From: Branchinecta lynchi
Taxonomy: Eukaryota; Arthropoda; Branchiopoda; Anostraca; Branchinectidae
Length of the DNA stretch: 64,000 bases
Assembly: GCA_023053575.1 (NCBI GenBank)
Contig: JAKZAP010000003.1
Span: 6,672,561 to 6,736,560, forward strand
Direction of reading: 5' to 3'
Position 1 is the first letter of the stretch, and the number at the start of each line of letters is the position of its first letter. This document shows positions 55,609 through 64,000 of the stretch, piece by piece. The notes under the pieces were generated by a model. That model was not told the DNA's origin and made no database searches. It saw only the letters and a program-made list of their open reading frames with translations. Made by a program: the position numbers and the translations under genes.

Positions 55609-56751
55609 ATGGGAACCAAGGAGAAGGAAAAAATAGTCGTCTCCGAACTATTATGCTTCTTGGCAAACAAGGTGGACAATACTGCTAAGGACATAATAAC
55701 AAAATTATGTGCCGAATTTTATTCACTGGAAGACTTTCTTAATGCTAAGTCGAAGCTGTCTGAAGTTGTGTCACTGGAGGAAAAGAAAGCCCTAGTTGAC
55801 AAATTCTCAACTAATCGTCGATCGACGCAGCTGGCGGCTGATGATGTGTATGTCATAATACAAAGTATTGAGCGGGAACACATCCAGTTTTTTGCGGCTG
55901 ATCTATCTAGGCTACCCCCCATGAGTTTACTTCATTGTGACCTTGTCAGCATTATGAAGTCTTATGAACTATTACAATCACAGCTTGACGACCTAAAAGC
56001 TAAGATGATTGATTTGCAGTCAAATGTGGTTACTCGAGCCGACTTAGGGGGTTGCCATGGTGATGGCTCGCAGCCGTCATCTACCGGTCATCTTTGTCGT
56101 ACTGCTGGTGCATCATCTCTAAGCAGAGCGCCATCTAGCCTGAATATGTTCTATGACGCTGGGGAAGAAAGTACAGACTTAAATCCTCAGATGGCGGGCA
56201 TGCAAGATCAGTTAAACACTGGTAACAAAGACACTACCAATCAGGACCTACAAAAGACAATTTTGCGTGATCCTCAAGCTGTTGTTACGGCCGAAGGCAA
56301 CTCTGGTAGCAACGGGATATGGACTAGAGTCGTGAAGAAGCCAAGACGTTTTGTTGGGGATAAAGCCAACACTAAGACCAAAGTGAATCTGGAGAAACCC
56401 AAAAACTTAGTTGTTGGGTCGTCTTTAAGAACTGGTGCATCCGGAGTCAGGTCTTCCCTGTCAAATCAGACAAGACATCTTTTTGTCTCTCGTCTGGCTA
56501 TAGACTCTGATGAGTCATCAGTCCTACAGTTCATTGCAAGGAAGTTAAACTGCGCCCAGTCCGCAGTGTCCTGTGGGAAGATAAATGGTAGAGCCCGGAA
56601 TAGTTCTTCTTTCAAAGTTTCATTTCCGGCTATCTACCACGAGAAGGTGATGAGACCTGAATTCTGGCCGATGGGAGTCTATGTCCGGCGTTTTTTCGAA
56701 GCAAAACCTGCGGCACTAAATCCTGCTAGTGAAACAAATGCGGAAAGTTAA
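55609..56751 (+). CDS. LINE ORF1 protein
   Basis: 380 residues from the ATG at 55609 (a TTG lies six bases earlier in frame; the ATG is preferred). ORF1 proteins of LINEs bind element RNA and act as chaperones. A helical N-terminal region is followed by a coiled-coil-like stretch (SIMKSYELLQSQLDDLKAKM). A Ser/Thr/Asn-rich middle and a basic segment (VVKKPRRFVGDK) come next. The C-terminal module starts RHLFVSRLAIDSDESSVLQF and ends with PEFWPMGVYVRRFFEAKP, as in Jockey/CR1-type ORF1 tails. No CCHC zinc knuckle is visible. The stop (56749-56751) overlaps the ORF2 start by 14 bases, suggesting coupled reinitiation. Confidence 0.85.
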   Translation: MGTKEKEKIVVSELLCFLANKVDNTAKDIITKLCAEFYSLEDFLNAKSKLSEVVSLEEKKALVDKFSTNRRSTQLAADDVYVIIQSIEREHIQFFAADLSRLPPMSLLHCDLVSIMKSYELLQSQLDDLKAKMIDLQSNVVTRADLGGCHGDGSQPSSTGHLCRTAGASSLSRAPSSLNMFYDAGEESTDLNPQMAGMQDQLNTGNKDTTNQDLQKTILRDPQAVVTAEGNSGSNGIWTRVVKKPRRFVGDKANTKTKVNLEKPKNLVVGSSLRTGASGVRSSLSNQTRHLFVSRLAIDSDESSVLQFIARKLNCAQSAVSCGKINGRARNSSSFKVSFPAIYHEKVMRPEFWPMGVYVRRFFEAKPAALNPASETNAES

Positions 56752-59557
56752 GTTTTGCACGTATAACTGTCGCTCGCTGAAGTCAAATTTACACAGCCTT
56801 CAAGATTTGTGTAACGTGGCGGATGTTATTTTCCTGCAAGAGTTATGGCTGTTTCCATCTGAGCTGAGCCTTCTTCAAAATGTGCATAGTGATTTCAATG
56901 GTGCGGGTGCTACTCCTGTTAAAGAAGGCGAGCTGCTCACAGGCCGGCCTTACGGTGGAGTAGGTATTTTGTGGCGAAAATCGCTGGGTCCAGCCACCTC
57001 GGTACTTAACCTGAGTGATGATCGTCTATTTGCTCTACGCATGTCGCTCGGTGGTGAGTCGTTACTGTTAATTAATGTTTATATGCCCACTCAGTGTTAC
57101 GAAAATGAACAAAAGTATGTTGACTGTATTAGCAGATTGCAGTCCATTATTGATAGTGAATACTTTACTAGTGTTTGCATGGCAGGTGACTGGAACGCAA
57201 ACTCAAGACTAGGCGCTTTGTCTTTTAATCACCGAGAGATGAGTAAGTTTGTATGTAATAATGGAATGTTTACTGCGGATGAAGAGTTACTGCCTATTGG
57301 TACATCTACGTACATTAGTGATATACGTATGGGTAGTACATCATGGCTGGACCATGTTGTTTTATCGTCAAATCTTAGAAATCGAGTGTCTGACCTTTCA
57401 GTAGGTTACGAATTTGGTCCAGATCACTTGCCACTGTTTTTTAATCTTGTGTTTATTGTTGGTTTCCCGCCTCTTGTAAAAGCTGCGGAATATGCGGTTA
57501 CTGGATCGGTTGGGCTGTCGCCCGATTGGGATTCTGCAAACCCTGAGCAGAAGTTAAATTATTTAACTCTTACTCGTGAAGGATTTGATGAGATTGATAT
57601 TGATTGTGAGGCCCTCCGATGTACAGATTTCAATTGTTCTAGGCCTAGTCATGTGTTACTGATTCTACAGCTGTTTCAACTTTTTTGTGAAGTGCTGAAG
57701 CGGTCTTCAGCTAAATCGATCCCGCCTAAAAGGCTGCATTCTGAGCGTCGTGGTTTTACTACTATTCCCGGTTGGAACACTTACCTCCGAGACACTTATA
57801 TAAAGTCACGTTGTGCGTTTTTATGTTGGGTGAATGCTGGTAGACCTTTGCTGGGATATTTGTTTGATAAAATGAAAAGTATGAGGTCACTGTTTAAAAA
57901 TCAGTTAAGGGATTGCAGGGCCTCTAATGATCGACTAAAAGAAGAGGGACTAGCGGAGTCGCTCCTTAGAGGATGCACAAAAGATTTTTGGGTGAAAATA
58001 AGAAAAATTTTGAATGTAAAGACAGTAATCTCCAACCAGGTTGATGGTGCTAGCGGTGATGGTGATATTGCGCAGCTATGGAAGTTGAAGTTTGAAAAAC
58101 TATTTAAGAGTGTGAGTAGTGATTGTTCTTCTTTTGGTCAGGTGGATTGTGGAGGGACTTGCGAACTTATCAATGAATCTTTGGTTGATAAATTCATTCG
58201 TGAGCTTGATATAAATAAATGCGGTGGTGGTGACGGAATAAGTGCTCGACACCTGAAATTTGCATCGGAAAAGAAGTCAATGATTTTGGCGAGTCTTTTT
58301 AATGCTTTTCTAGTCCACGGAATTGTTCCTGATAGTATTATGGAGGTGATACTTGTTCCAATACCAAAAAACCGAGCGGGTGACCTGACTTCTTCGGACA
58401 ATTACAGGCCGATTGCGCTTGCTACATTAATTTCCAAGGTATTTGAAAAATGTATTGCTTCCAAAACCGCTGATTGGCTTGGTACTTCTTCTTATCAATT
58501 TGGTTTCAAGAAAGGTGCCGGTGTAGATTTTGCTGTTTTTCTGTTAAAGTGCATCGTTGAATATTTCATGGTTTTTTCCTCCCCGGTTTTCTGCTGTTTC
58601 ATTGATTCCACTAAAGCATTCGACCGCGTTAACCATTATAAAATGCTGAAAATATTAAAGAGTAGAGGTGTACCTCCCCCTTATGTGAGATTACTTGCTT
58701 TTTGGTTCCAGAAACAGAAATTCTGTGTACGATGGGGGTCAGTAATTAGTGACAAATTTAATTTATTTAATGGTTTAAGGCAAGGTGGTGTTCTGTCCCC
58801 GCTCCTGTATGCAGTGTACATTGATAGCCTATCAAAGCGTCTGTTGACGTCTAGCTTTGGTTGTTATATTGGGGGTAAGTGTTTCAACCACATACTCTTT
58901 GCGGACGACCTTGTAGTACTAGCGCCCAGTGTGTTCGGCCTGAATCAACTCCTAAAGATTTGTGATTCTTTCGCAGTGGAGCACGATGTACTTTACAATA
59001 CGAAGAAAACTTTTGCGATGGTTTTTAATAACAAGCGGCATAAGCTACCGAAATTAAATGTTTTACTATCAGGTCGACGCATTGAGTACATCTCAAATTT
59101 CCGTTACCTTGGTTACATCCTACGGGATGACACCAGAGATGATTCGCATGTTGCAGACCAAATTGCTAGTCTCTACAAGCGTGGGAACCTACTACTTCGA
59201 AAGTTCTCGACTGTTGGTCCGGGAGTGAAGCTACGTTTGTTCAAGACGTATTGCTACCAGATGTACGGTCTTGAAAATATTTCAAATTGTCCTGATGGAG
59301 TGTTGGATCGCCTAAAGATTGCATACAACAAGGTTTTTCGCCGTATGTTTAGACTGCCTAGATTGTGTAGTGTCAGTTCGGAAATGGTTACCCGAAATTG
59401 TTCGACTTTCCAGGAAATTCTTCGAAAGGCCAAAGCGTCGCTTTACCGAAGAGTGATTGAGTCGGAAAATGATCTGATTGCTTTTATTGCTAGTCATGTT
59501 TTCCATGAATTACCATCATGGAAAATCATCTACCGGACGGCCCTGGCCAAACCGTAG
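56738..59557 (+). CDS. LINE ORF2: APE endonuclease and reverse transcriptase
   Basis: 939 residues from the ATG at 56738 (overlapping the ORF1 stop). It nicks target DNA and copies the element RNA by target-primed reverse transcription. Endonuclease (about 1-245): CTYNCRSLKS, IFLQELWL (catalytic Glu), LLINVYMPTQ, GDWN at 150-153, DHVVLSS and the final D229-H230. RT: VILVPIPKN, YRPIALATLISKVFEKC, QFGFKKGAGVDF, FCCFIDSTKAFDRVNH, GLRQGGVLSPLLYAVYID, FADD at 721-724, FRYLGYILRDD. A C-terminal region with CYQMYGLENISN follows. No RNase H domain is visible. The motif style and the ATTC-type tail favour a CR1/L2-like clade, but the clade is not certain. All catalytic residues seem present. Confidence 0.92.
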   Translation: MRKVKFCTYNCRSLKSNLHSLQDLCNVADVIFLQELWLFPSELSLLQNVHSDFNGAGATPVKEGELLTGRPYGGVGILWRKSLGPATSVLNLSDDRLFALRMSLGGESLLLINVYMPTQCYENEQKYVDCISRLQSIIDSEYFTSVCMAGDWNANSRLGALSFNHREMSKFVCNNGMFTADEELLPIGTSTYISDIRMGSTSWLDHVVLSSNLRNRVSDLSVGYEFGPDHLPLFFNLVFIVGFPPLVKAAEYAVTGSVGLSPDWDSANPEQKLNYLTLTREGFDEIDIDCEALRCTDFNCSRPSHVLLILQLFQLFCEVLKRSSAKSIPPKRLHSERRGFTTIPGWNTYLRDTYIKSRCAFLCWVNAGRPLLGYLFDKMKSMRSLFKNQLRDCRASNDRLKEEGLAESLLRGCTKDFWVKIRKILNVKTVISNQVDGASGDGDIAQLWKLKFEKLFKSVSSDCSSFGQVDCGGTCELINESLVDKFIRELDINKCGGGDGISARHLKFASEKKSMILASLFNAFLVHGIVPDSIMEVILVPIPKNRAGDLTSSDNYRPIALATLISKVFEKCIASKTADWLGTSSYQFGFKKGAGVDFAVFLLKCIVEYFMVFSSPVFCCFIDSTKAFDRVNHYKMLKILKSRGVPPPYVRLLAFWFQKQKFCVRWGSVISDKFNLFNGLRQGGVLSPLLYAVYIDSLSKRLLTSSFGCYIGGKCFNHILFADDLVVLAPSVFGLNQLLKICDSFAVEHDVLYNTKKTFAMVFNNKRHKLPKLNVLLSGRRIEYISNFRYLGYILRDDTRDDSHVADQIASLYKRGNLLLRKFSTVGPGVKLRLFKTYCYQMYGLENISNCPDGVLDRLKIAYNKVFRRMFRLPRLCSVSSEMVTRNCSTFQEILRKAKASLYRRVIESENDLIAFIASHVFHELPSWKIIYRTALAKP

Positions 59558-59650
59558 AAATTGTTTGTGTTATTTTTGTTTTGTTTTTCTTGTTAGTGTG
59601 TAGATATATGGCTTTTGCTGAAATAAAGTAATTCATTCATTCATTCATTG

Positions 59651-60010
59651 ATTCGCCCACCCGCTGATTCGCCCAACCGTTGATTCACCCAACCGTCGAT
59701 TCACCCACCCGTCAATTCGCCTACCGTCGATTCGCCCAACCTCGGTTTCGTGAAGCGTCGATTCACCCACTTCTAAAATCCGTCGATTCGCCCACCCGTC
59801 AATTCGCCCACCCGTCGATTCGCCCACCCGTCATAAGACCCAAAAAATCCGTCACTACCCCCACTTTTTCCGACAGTTCGCCTACCCGTCACAAGACCCA
59901 AAAAATCCGTCGATTCGTCCAAAAAATCCGTCACAACCCCCACTTTTTCCGAAAGTTCGCCTACCCGTCACAAGACCCAAAATATCCGTCGATTCGCCCA
60001 ATTTTCAAAA
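59651..60010 (+). repeat. 16-bp satellite, block C
   Basis: Continues block B after the LINE. Units CGTCGATTCGCCCACC with 'cccccactttttccgacagt' inserts, ending at 'gattcgcccaattttcaaaa' as block A does at 48505-48530. Confidence 0.85.
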
Positions 60011-60429
60011 TCAACCTCCGATCTAGTGCGGCCTTTTTCACTGAACGCGGTATCAGAAAGCGACTGAGTCGCAGGGGAGTAATTAAGAAGGTTACGATAC
60101 CGTCCCATGTAAATACGGGTGAAAACTAGTCAATAAACCTTGAGCCAGATTGATCAGAAGCATGATGTCAGACCTCGGTGCTGACAATGAAGGAGGAAAA
60201 AAGAGGATGAAATGCAAGAGTAAAACAAGTTTAAAGAACGAGGTGGGCGAGGTGGGTATTGCGATTATGTGGTTTGTCAAAGAAAATGATGATGCCGCAA
60301 GATCAATCAAGTCTCAGTAGAGTGTAAGCACTTCTTACGGATGTCTTTCCCAAACTTCCCCTAAAAACGAGCTTATTAGTTTCTTCTCAATCTATTTATC
60401 TATTTATCAGTCTATTTATTTTCTATTTC
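60011..60429 (-). repeat. terminal module of right F copy and local duplication
   Basis: 60013-60170 repeats 48540-48690 in direct orientation and 54790-54930 in inverse orientation. 60305-60470 ('gtctcagtagagtgtaagca' to 'ggaacttccagatgtg') is tandemly duplicated at 60484-60640 with few differences. Confidence 0.6.
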
Positions 60430-62200
60430 TCAATCACTTTTCGAGCTAGGGAACTTCCAGATGTGCTAGGACGATGAAACTTCTAAGTCTCAGTAGAGTG
60501 TAAGCACTTCTTACGGATGTCTGTCCCAAAGCTCCCCTACAAACGAGCTTATTAGTTTCTTCTCAATCTATTTATATATTTATCAGTCTATTTATTTTCT
60601 ATTTCTTAATCACTTTTCGAGCTAGGGAACTTCCAGATGTGCTAGGACGATGAAACTTGGCAGGCGTATCAGGGAACCCACCAAACAAACCTGGAAATAA
60701 TCAGTTTCCCGATCCGACCATCTGCGGGGGAGTAAACGGCGGAGGAATCTTGAAAATTTAGGGCAGTTTGTCATAGTTTTTCGAGTTAGGGTACTTCCAG
60801 ATGTGCTAGGGCGAAAATTGGCAGGCATGTCTGGGACCCGACCAAAGTAACTTGGAAATAATCAGTTCCTGATCCGACCATCTGGGGGGAGTTGAGGGCG
60901 GGGCAATCTGGAAAATTGAGTAGTGCGTAACTTTTGAACAGGTGATCGGATTGGAATGAAACTTGAAAACTGAACAAAGGACATATCTCTGATGCCCCGT
61001 CTGAAGTCCAGACCGGATTTTGTAGCTATAGGGAAGTTGGGGGGGGAGGCCGGAAATCTCGAGAAACGGTTAGAATGGAGGGATCGGAGTGAAACTTGCT
61101 GGGAAGACCAACACAATTGGACTGGACGGACCCTTGGGGAGGGGGGGTTGGAGGGGAGATTCCCTGAATTCCGGTGATGTCAGGTTTGAGGATTTTCTCG
61201 ACGAAACTTGGGAGGCATTTCAGGGACCCGAACAAACTAACTTGGAAACAATGTCTCGATCCGACCATCTGGGTGGGGGTGGGGGTGGAGGGAGGGGGAA
61301 TCCGGAATATTGAGTTATGCGTAACTTTGGAACGAATGGTCGGATTTGACTGAACGGAACGTCGGATTTGACATGTCTCTGGTGATCTTTTCATGTCCGG
61401 ACCGGACCGGACAGTTGGAGGGGGGGGGAGGGAGACCGGAAAATACGTGATTGGCTGATACTGGAGAGATGGGATGGAACTTCGTGGGAACAACAAACAG
61501 ATGCTCTCGAGAAATCTTTTTCAGAACTGGATTGGCTCCGGCGACTGTGGGGGAGTTTGAGGGGGGGGGGGCGGAATTCCGGTGATCCTTTAGTTAAGGT
61601 ACTTCCAGCTGTGCTAGGAAGATACAACTTGGCTGGAATATTAGATATTTGACAACAACCGAGATTTCCAAATCCGACGATTCCTTAAAGTATCGATCTC
61701 GACCGCACAGTAAGAAAAATACTTTTAAGCAAAATATACATTTTCATGATCACCATGAGCCCATTTCATTTTTGCCTCAACGGTTTTGCTTACAAATGAA
61801 GTTCCGGCTCCCTTAAAGTGCAGATGCTAACTGCGAAGTCGAACAGTAATTTTTATCAAATGATTCATCTCAACTTCTGACAGCGAGTTCAACAGCTGTG
61901 GGGAGTTGGGAGGGGGTGATCCGAAATCTCAAGAAATGGTTAGAATGGAGCGATCGGAGTTAAACTTGATGGGAAGAGCAAGCATTTATTATAATAAATC
62001 GTTTGCACAATTAAACTGGATCCGGAAACTAGGAGGGTGGGGTGGGTGGAGGGGGGCCTTCCTGAATTCGTGTGATTGCGGTTTTCAAGGCGAAACTTGG
62101 CAGGCATATAAGGGATCCGATCAATCTGACAGAGCCCTTACCTACTACATACATGTGCAAGTGCCATTTGAGCTTACAGCTCTTGTTTTCTTACTTTATC
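60430..62200 (-). repeat. C-tract repeat C in the right arm
   Basis: Mirror of 52970-54560. G-runs at 61038, 61138 and 61562 on this strand. Ends at 'gagcttacagctcttgtttt'. Confidence 0.6.
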
Positions 62201-62904
62201 CGGTTTGCACCGTCAAATTTGATTAAAGCTTTGTTTTAAGGCCAAGTATCAGGCTCAATAATTAACACATCTAGTTTCGTGCCGTTGAAAAACGGTAAGT
62301 AATGTCTTGTAAAAGTTTTTTTTTCAAGTTATCTTTCTTTGCAAAAAAAATCTATAGTTATCACTTTCCGCTTCTGAGAGCAGAGCTCAAGCGCACACGA
62401 AAAAAATAAATAAATCAGAATCGATTGCCGAGATACGGGCACGAAAATTCCAAACAAACAAAAATAGGGATATCATACAGATTATTCAGGTGGTTCCCAA
62501 AATCACCACAATTTTTTTAACAACTAAAAATGCCATAATTCAGGGTGCAGACCCTGAAATTAAAATAGTTAAAATGTTAACGGTCCAAAATTTCAACATT
62601 TTAAAATGCTCTCAGGGAAGGCTAATCGTCCTGGTTGAAAGTCCGACGACTAACTGTCGGTAGAGGAGGTCAGAATGGCCCGGGACAACGGACAGCGAGA
62701 TTACAGGGGACAGGATTACTACGGAAAATTGTGAAAGGATTATTTTATAGTTGATTAACTAGAATGATTCGCGCGAAAGTACGAAGAAATGCCTTTTAAA
62801 ATTGTTTTCAGCACATACAGTGCAACTAGGCAATCTAAACCTTGCACCCTGAAGGTAAGAATTGTTAAAAATAACAGTTTTGAGATCGCTGTTGGTGTTT
62901 CGTA
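62201..62904. other. right-arm interior; empty site of the left-arm LINE
   Basis: Complement of 50491-51096 joined directly to 52861-52960. The junction near 62290-62320 is the uninterrupted target of the LINE at 51097-52860. No gene. Confidence 0.6.
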
Positions 62905-63325
62905 TTTGGAATCCCAAAACGTAAGTGACCTTTGACATCGCAAAAATTGTCCATCTGTCTGTCTGTCTGCGAGTACGATAACTCTCGAAGGGAATTATTT
63001 TTATGAAAGTTGGTGTAAGGATTCTTTGGGTCAAGGGTAAGGTCAAGTTTGTAAATGGGCTTTGTAGTCCTATATTTGGGAGTGGGGTAGGGGGTTCAAA
63101 TTAAGGGGCAAACAAAATATTTTTAAACAGCTAATGTGATAGTCAATTATGGGGTAAAAAGACATGCTGAACAGGAGGGTGAAAACCATTTTCTCTCGGG
63201 ACAAGTATTTCGCCCGGAATCCGGCAAAAACCGGAAAGTTTGGCAAAAGTAAAAGTTTTCTCTGAAGAAATATATTCTTTGTCTGGATCAAATATTAGAT
63301 TTTTGGGATCCCATCGAAACCTTGG
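62905..63325 (-). mobile_element. GGGATCCC-bounded element in right arm, short form
   Basis: From a worn end near 62912 to TTTTTGGGATCCCATCGAAA at about 63300. It lacks the 646 bp present in the left arm (49473-50118), joining 'gatccagac' directly to 'aaagaatata' (reading the minus strand). Confidence 0.6.
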
Positions 63326-64000
63326 GTCTTGTTATTTTTAAATTACATTGTAATTGAACAGTTGAACAGTTTCAATGGACGATTATTCCCATCCTGATAC
63401 TCGGTCCGCTCCTTTCGTTTCACATTCATCACTAGCTAAATTTTACTACTGCCTGAACATCTCAAACTGTACAGTCGTGGGCATTCTGAATCGTGGGCAT
63501 TATGGGTCGTAGGCATTTTGAATCGTGGACATTGTGATCGTGGTCATTATGAGTGTCAGGCCCATTTTTCCTGCTGGACCGATACAGCTAAAATCAGGCA
63601 CAGCCTGGAACAACTGGAGTAACAAAAGAAATCCGGTAAAAACTTGAGTGAAAAGGTTGACTTATAATTGTCGTCCGCCATCTGTTCTGTGGAAGCTTGT
63701 AAAGTTACCGACTAATTAGTACAATCTTTTCCCGATTCATCCGCCAAGGGTCATGTATAAGGAAGCATAACATGGATCAGTATATCCCTTGAGCTTCAGT
63801 ATTGCAGCGGTAATAATTTCATAATATTCTCCTCTGGGTTCCCGTCGGAACCTTTAGTATTGCTGCCGACCAAAGGTTAAGCCAACATTGGATCATGTCT
63901 GCCTACCAAAGGAATCGGGGAGCACCAATCAAATTTCACTCTATTGAGAATTGAATGATCGTGTGTCATTGTAATTTCGTTTAAACGACCAAATAATCGC

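Larger units (their letters stand above)
55485..59650 (+). mobile_element. full-length two-ORF LINE with 21-bp target duplication
   Basis: 4166 bp: 5'UTR (55485-55608), ORF1, ORF2, a short 3'UTR with AATAAA at about 59623, and an (ATTC)n tail (about 59631-59650). Identical 21-bp flanks at 55464-55484 and 59651-59671. The mirror arm (about 55017-55050) has this sequence once, without the LINE, so the flanks are a true target duplication and not just satellite units. Both ORFs are open, so it may be recently active. Confidence 0.85.
55170..64000 (-). mobile_element. large foldback-like element F, right copy (runs off the window)
   Basis: Satellite (55170-55484 and 59651-60010, split by a LINE), then the terminal module 60013-60300, then the left copy's content in reverse: repeat C (60430-62200), 62320-62905, the GGGATCCC element (62905-63325) and 63330-63985. 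The last matches 48770-49430 with a few percent differences. The far terminus lies beyond 64000. Confidence 0.6.

Noticed and set aside
48028..64000. Simple inverted segmental duplication as the only explanation
   Set aside because: The left copy itself has matching inverted ends (48028-48690 and 54790-55165), which a plain duplication would not produce. It remains the main alternative.

Overview
The window is eukaryotic, from an invertebrate animal genome. It has no operons or ribosome-binding sites. It shows spliced exons of secreted chitin-binding (peritrophin-type) proteins, LINE retrotransposons, and a very high load of inverted-repeat elements and tandem arrays. The peritrophins suggest an arthropod or another chitin-making invertebrate; the species cannot be named from the sequence. 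Host coding DNA is sparse (a few hundred bases); almost everything else is mobile or repetitive.

Layout. 1-1.1 kb: two compact AT-rich ORFs that look like the end of an integrated DNA-virus-like element (a capsid-like F54H12.2-type protein and a small OB-fold-like protein). 1.1-7.6 kb: a palindromic TA-flanked MITE, a LINE tail, an inverted pair of a Penelope-like repeat with a hammerhead-ribozyme-like core, a 1.3-kb TA-flanked inverted-repeat element and a short MITE. 7.6-14.6 kb: two hAT-like elements (ends CAGGGGCGTC or near it) filled with minisatellite, with other repeats nested in them. 16.0-18.7 kb (minus): a chitin-binding gene in at least two exons, with a PPTE-repeat linker. 19-39 kb: a decayed LINE, a TTCGGTA satellite element present twice in opposite orientation, many MITEs, and a C-tract-rich repeat ending in a hairpin. 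40.4-43.1 kb (minus): a paralogous chitin-binding gene, truncated at its second exon. 43-48 kb: further repeats, a decayed LINE end and a foldback. 48-64 kb: two head-to-head copies of a large foldback-like element whose terminal inverted repeats contain a 16-bp satellite (CGTCGATTCGCCCACC).

The two foldback arms date each other. A 5'-truncated LINE (about 51.1-52.86 kb) is only in the left arm. A full-length, open LINE (55485-59650; ORF1, then ORF2 with endonuclease and reverse transcriptase) is only in the right arm. In both cases the mirror arm keeps the empty site.

How parts relate. The two chitin-binding genes share the signal peptide, the first CBM14 domain, a phase-1 intron that splits that domain before its sixth cysteine, and homologous intron ends; the second gene now stops in repeat-derived sequence. 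The repeats are nested in a readable order (LINE in satellite palindrome; MITE in dispersed repeat; dispersed repeat in Penelope-like repeat). The least familiar items are the hammerhead-like foldback family with a compensatory stem change, the satellite-carrying hAT-like elements and the paired foldback element.
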